The notes beneath the pieces were generated by a model. That model did no database searches. It saw nothing but the letters and a program-made list of their open reading frames with translations, and was not told the DNA's origin. The position numbers and the translations under genes are program-made. This document shows positions 62,124 to 64,000 of a stretch of 64,000 bases of DNA, piece after piece. Within the stretch, counting starts at the first letter, position 1, and the number at the start of each line of letters is the position of its first letter. The stretch lies in assembly GCA_021405325.1 (NCBI GenBank), contig QWII01000002.1, positions 1-64,000 on the forward strand, in the 5' to 3' direction. The DNA is from Caldilinea sp. CFX5. GTDB taxonomy: Bacteria > Chloroflexota > Anaerolineae > Caldilineales > Caldilineaceae.

Positions 62124-62882
62124 CTACCCCTCAGCGCCTACTTCCCCCGCTCCTGTGATCAGCGCCACAATCTCATCCGGCGAACTCTCAGTCTTGATGC
62201 GGGCGCCGACATGCCGACCCCGCCGCATGACGCTGATGCGGTCGGCAATCGAAAAGACGTGGTTCAGGTTGTGGCTGATAATCACCACCGAACTGCCCTG
62301 GTCGCGCACTTCGGCAATGAGCCGCAGCACATTGGCCGATTCACGGACGCCCAGCGCGGCGGTCGGTTCGTCTAAAATAAAGATCCGTCCCCCCTGCAAC
62401 ATGGCGCGGCCAATCGCCACGGCCTGGCGTTGCCCACCAGACAAGAGGCCGACCCGCGTTGTCACCGACGGAATGGTCGAGCGCAGGCGGTTGAGAACCT
62501 GGCGCGCGTCACGGTTCATGCGGGCTTTGTCTACCATGAAAAAGCGGGTTGGTTCCCGCCCCAGGAAAAGATTAGCGGCCACATCCCGATCATCGGCCAG
62601 CGCCAGATCTTGGTAGACGGTGGCGATGCCGTGGTCGCGGGCGATGTGGGGGTTGGTGAAATGGACGGGCTTGTCATCAATGTAGATTTCGCCCCGATCC
62701 GGCTGGTAAACGCCCGATGCAATCTTGATCAGCGTTGACTTGCCGGCGCCATTATCACCCACCAAGGCCAGCACCTCCCCTGGCAGCACGGCAAAATCGA
62801 CGTTGTTCAACGCCTGCACATGGCCAAACTCTTTGGAGATCCCGCGCATCTGAAGGATCGGTTGGGGTTGAGTGGTTGTCAT
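62124..62882 (-). CDS. Sugar ABC transporter ATP-binding protein, single-domain
   Basis: 252 aa, one ATPase domain: Walker A GDNGAGKST, Q-loop YQDLAL, signature LSGGQRQAVAIGRAM, Walker B IFILDEPTAALG, H-loop ISHNLNHVF. RbsA-type proteins normally have two fused domains (about 500 aa); this short version matches the FrcA-like single-domain ATPases of some sugar systems. The start is MTTTQPQPILQMRGISKEFGHVQALNN. Located between SDR and permease; forms a dimer on the permease. Confidence 0.92.
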   Translation of the reverse strand: MTTTQPQPILQMRGISKEFGHVQALNNVDFAVLPGEVLALVGDNGAGKSTLIKIASGVYQPDRGEIYIDDKPVHFTNPHIARDHGIATVYQDLALADDRDVAANLFLGREPTRFFMVDKARMNRDARQVLNRLRSTIPSVTTRVGLLSGGQRQAVAIGRAMLQGGRIFILDEPTAALGVRESANVLRLIAEVRDQGSSVVIISHNLNHVFSIADRISVMRRGRHVGARIKTESSPDEIVALITGAGEVGAEG

Positions 62883-62895
62883 AGTTGTTGTCCTA

Positions 62896-63080
62896 AGTCG
62901 CGTGGTCGTTTGGTCGTGTAGTCAAGAAGTCGCGTGGTCAGAGGTTAGGTTGTCGTATTGACTGTTAAATAGCCTTATCAACCAAAACCAGTGTAATATC
63001 ACCCCAATATCAACTATACGACTATACGACTAATTGACTTCCTGACCACGCGACCACGCGACTATGCGACTCCTTGACTA
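62896..63080. repeat. Imperfect inverted repeat of iterated CGCGTGGTC / GACCACGCG units
   Basis: GTCGCGTGGTC (about 62897) and GTCGCGTGGTCAG (about 62929) oppose CTGACCACGCGACCACGCGAC (about 63041-63062). Short units differ by small substitutions. It fills the gap between SDR and ATPase genes. Confidence 0.55.
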
Positions 63081-63821
63081 CTGCGCCGCATACCCGCCAT
63101 CGACCAAAAAGCCGGTGCCGGTGACATAACCCGCTTCGTCGGAAGCCAGGAAGAGGGCAGTGGCCGCGATCTCTTCCGGTTTGCCCAGCCGGCGGAGCGG
63201 CACCGTGGCAATGATCGAATCGACCAGGCCGGTGTCCTGGCTGATGCGCACGGCGGGCGTGTCAATGGCGCCCGGCAGCACAGCGACGACACGAATGGTC
63301 GGCGCCAGTTCCAGCGCCAGTGCGCGGGTCAAGCTCATGACGCCCCCTTTGGCGGCTTGATAGGCGGCATAGCCCGGAATGCCGACGGCGCTTTGAACGG
63401 AGGCGGTGTTGATGATCACCCCACCGCCACGCGCCTGCATATGAGGCGTGGCAAACTTAGCGCCCAACCAGACAGCGCGCAAGGTCACGTCCAGGGTGCG
63501 TTGCCAGTTTTCGATGGTGGTATCCAACCCGGTGCGCGCTTCCGTCCAGTAGGCGTTGTTGTGCAAAATATCCAGCCCGCCATAGGTGGCGAGGGCAAAA
63601 TCGATCATGGCCTGGACATCGGCTTCCTGACCGACATCGGTGCGAATAAAGGCGGCTTCCCCGCCTTGCGCTTGAATCTGCGCAACCACAGCTTCACCAC
63701 CAGCCGCATTAATGTCGGCCACCACCACCTTGGCGCCCTCTTGGGCAAAACGCAACGCCGTCACCTCGCCGATGCCGGAGGCAGCACCGGTAATAATCGC
63801 AATTTTTCCAGGAAGTCTCAC
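63078..63821 (-). CDS. Short-chain dehydrogenase/reductase
   Basis: 247 aa. NAD(P)-binding TGAASGIG (12-19) with VVVADINAAGG (Asp favours NAD). NNAY in place of NNAG is a mild deviation (ILHNNAYWTEA). Ser in INTASVQS and the YAAYQAAKGG pair (Tyr, Lys) complete the site; it ends GTGFLVDGGYAAQ as classical SDRs do. Same strand as and upstream of the sugar transporter genes, so it may oxidise the imported sugar or polyol. Substrate unknown. AAGGAGGAACAG lies just before the start. Confidence 0.9.
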   Translation of the reverse strand: MRLPGKIAIITGAASGIGEVTALRFAQEGAKVVVADINAAGGEAVVAQIQAQGGEAAFIRTDVGQEADVQAMIDFALATYGGLDILHNNAYWTEARTGLDTTIENWQRTLDVTLRAVWLGAKFATPHMQARGGGVIINTASVQSAVGIPGYAAYQAAKGGVMSLTRALALELAPTIRVVAVLPGAIDTPAVRISQDTGLVDSIIATVPLRRLGKPEEIAATALFLASDEAGYVTGTGFLVDGGYAAQ

Positions 63822-63893
63822 TGCTGTTCCTCCTTGAAGGATTATTGTCTAACAATCCAACGAAGCTTCGCCTCAAACCAATAAAACACCTCT

Positions 63894-63960
63894 GTGTTCC
63901 TTCTATCTGTGTTTAGTCTTTCATGATTGCTCAAAGACTAAACACAGATAGAAGGAACAC
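63894..63960. repeat. Inverted repeat, 'cttctat...tttagtc' family, copy 2
   Basis: Perfect 28-bp arms at 63894-63921 (GTGTTCCTTCTATCTGTGTT...) and 63933-63960, 11-nt loop. Same family as 9676-9732. Confidence 0.85.
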
Positions 63961-64000
63961 GGAATTTGTAAAATGTACTCTATCTTTTACAATTTTCGGT

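Overview
The window looks like a chromosomal segment of a free-living, respiring bacterium of moderate to high G+C, most likely a Chloroflexota (Anaerolineae/Caldilineae-type). This is an inference from gene content: BMP-type and ribose-type ABC uptake systems with lipoprotein receptors, a stand-alone BTAD regulator, a CcmF/G/H cytochrome maturation set beside very large multiheme cytochromes, and intergenic space full of short perfect inverted repeats. No rRNA, tRNA, CRISPR array, transposase or phage gene was seen.

Layout. 0-15 kb is mainly sugar and small-molecule catabolism: two Gfo/Idh/MocA oxidoreductases, a thiamine-diphosphate enzyme, a GH51 arabinofuranosidase, a mandelate-racemase-family dehydratase, an MFS exporter, an SDR, a xylose-isomerase-like TIM barrel, a degenerate polysaccharide-deacetylase-like protein and an aminotransferase. 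15.5-20.6 kb is a complete BMP-family (nucleoside-type) ABC importer. 20.9-24.5 kb is a three-gene run (glycosidase-like unknown, HDAC-family deacetylase, TPR protein). 24.7-27.5 kb holds an unusual NDK-like protein, a BTAD regulator and a PhaE/phasin-like protein.

27.7-44.1 kb, all on the minus strand, is an electron-transfer island. CcmH-CcmG-CcmF and a zinc-ribbon membrane protein lie downstream of six cytochrome c genes (2, 8, 13, 9, 15 and 10 predicted hemes, 57 in total) and one cytochrome b. The island plausibly moves electrons between the quinone pool and extracytoplasmic carriers. 44.3-52.0 kb carries a zinc-ribbon protein, HtpX, and the complete seven-gene Mrp Na+/H+ antiporter operon (mrpA-G). 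htpX and mrpA each have a strong promoter and a long leader, and the two leaders share sequence and an intrinsic terminator. 52.7-58 kb holds endonuclease IV and a type III restriction-modification pair with a perfect hairpin between mod and res. 58.1-63.8 kb is a ribose-type ABC importer with a tandemly duplicated binding protein, plus an SDR.

The most notable signals are: (1) the shared attenuator-like leader of htpX and mrpA, a candidate riboswitch; (2) the 57-heme cluster, including a lipoprotein cytochrome with a collagen-like Gly-X-Y stalk and a decaheme with embedded Ca-loop motifs; (3) about twenty perfect or near-perfect intergenic inverted repeats from several unrelated sequence families; and (4) the 957-nt tandem duplication inside the sugar-binding protein. 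Functions are read from motifs only; no database search was possible.
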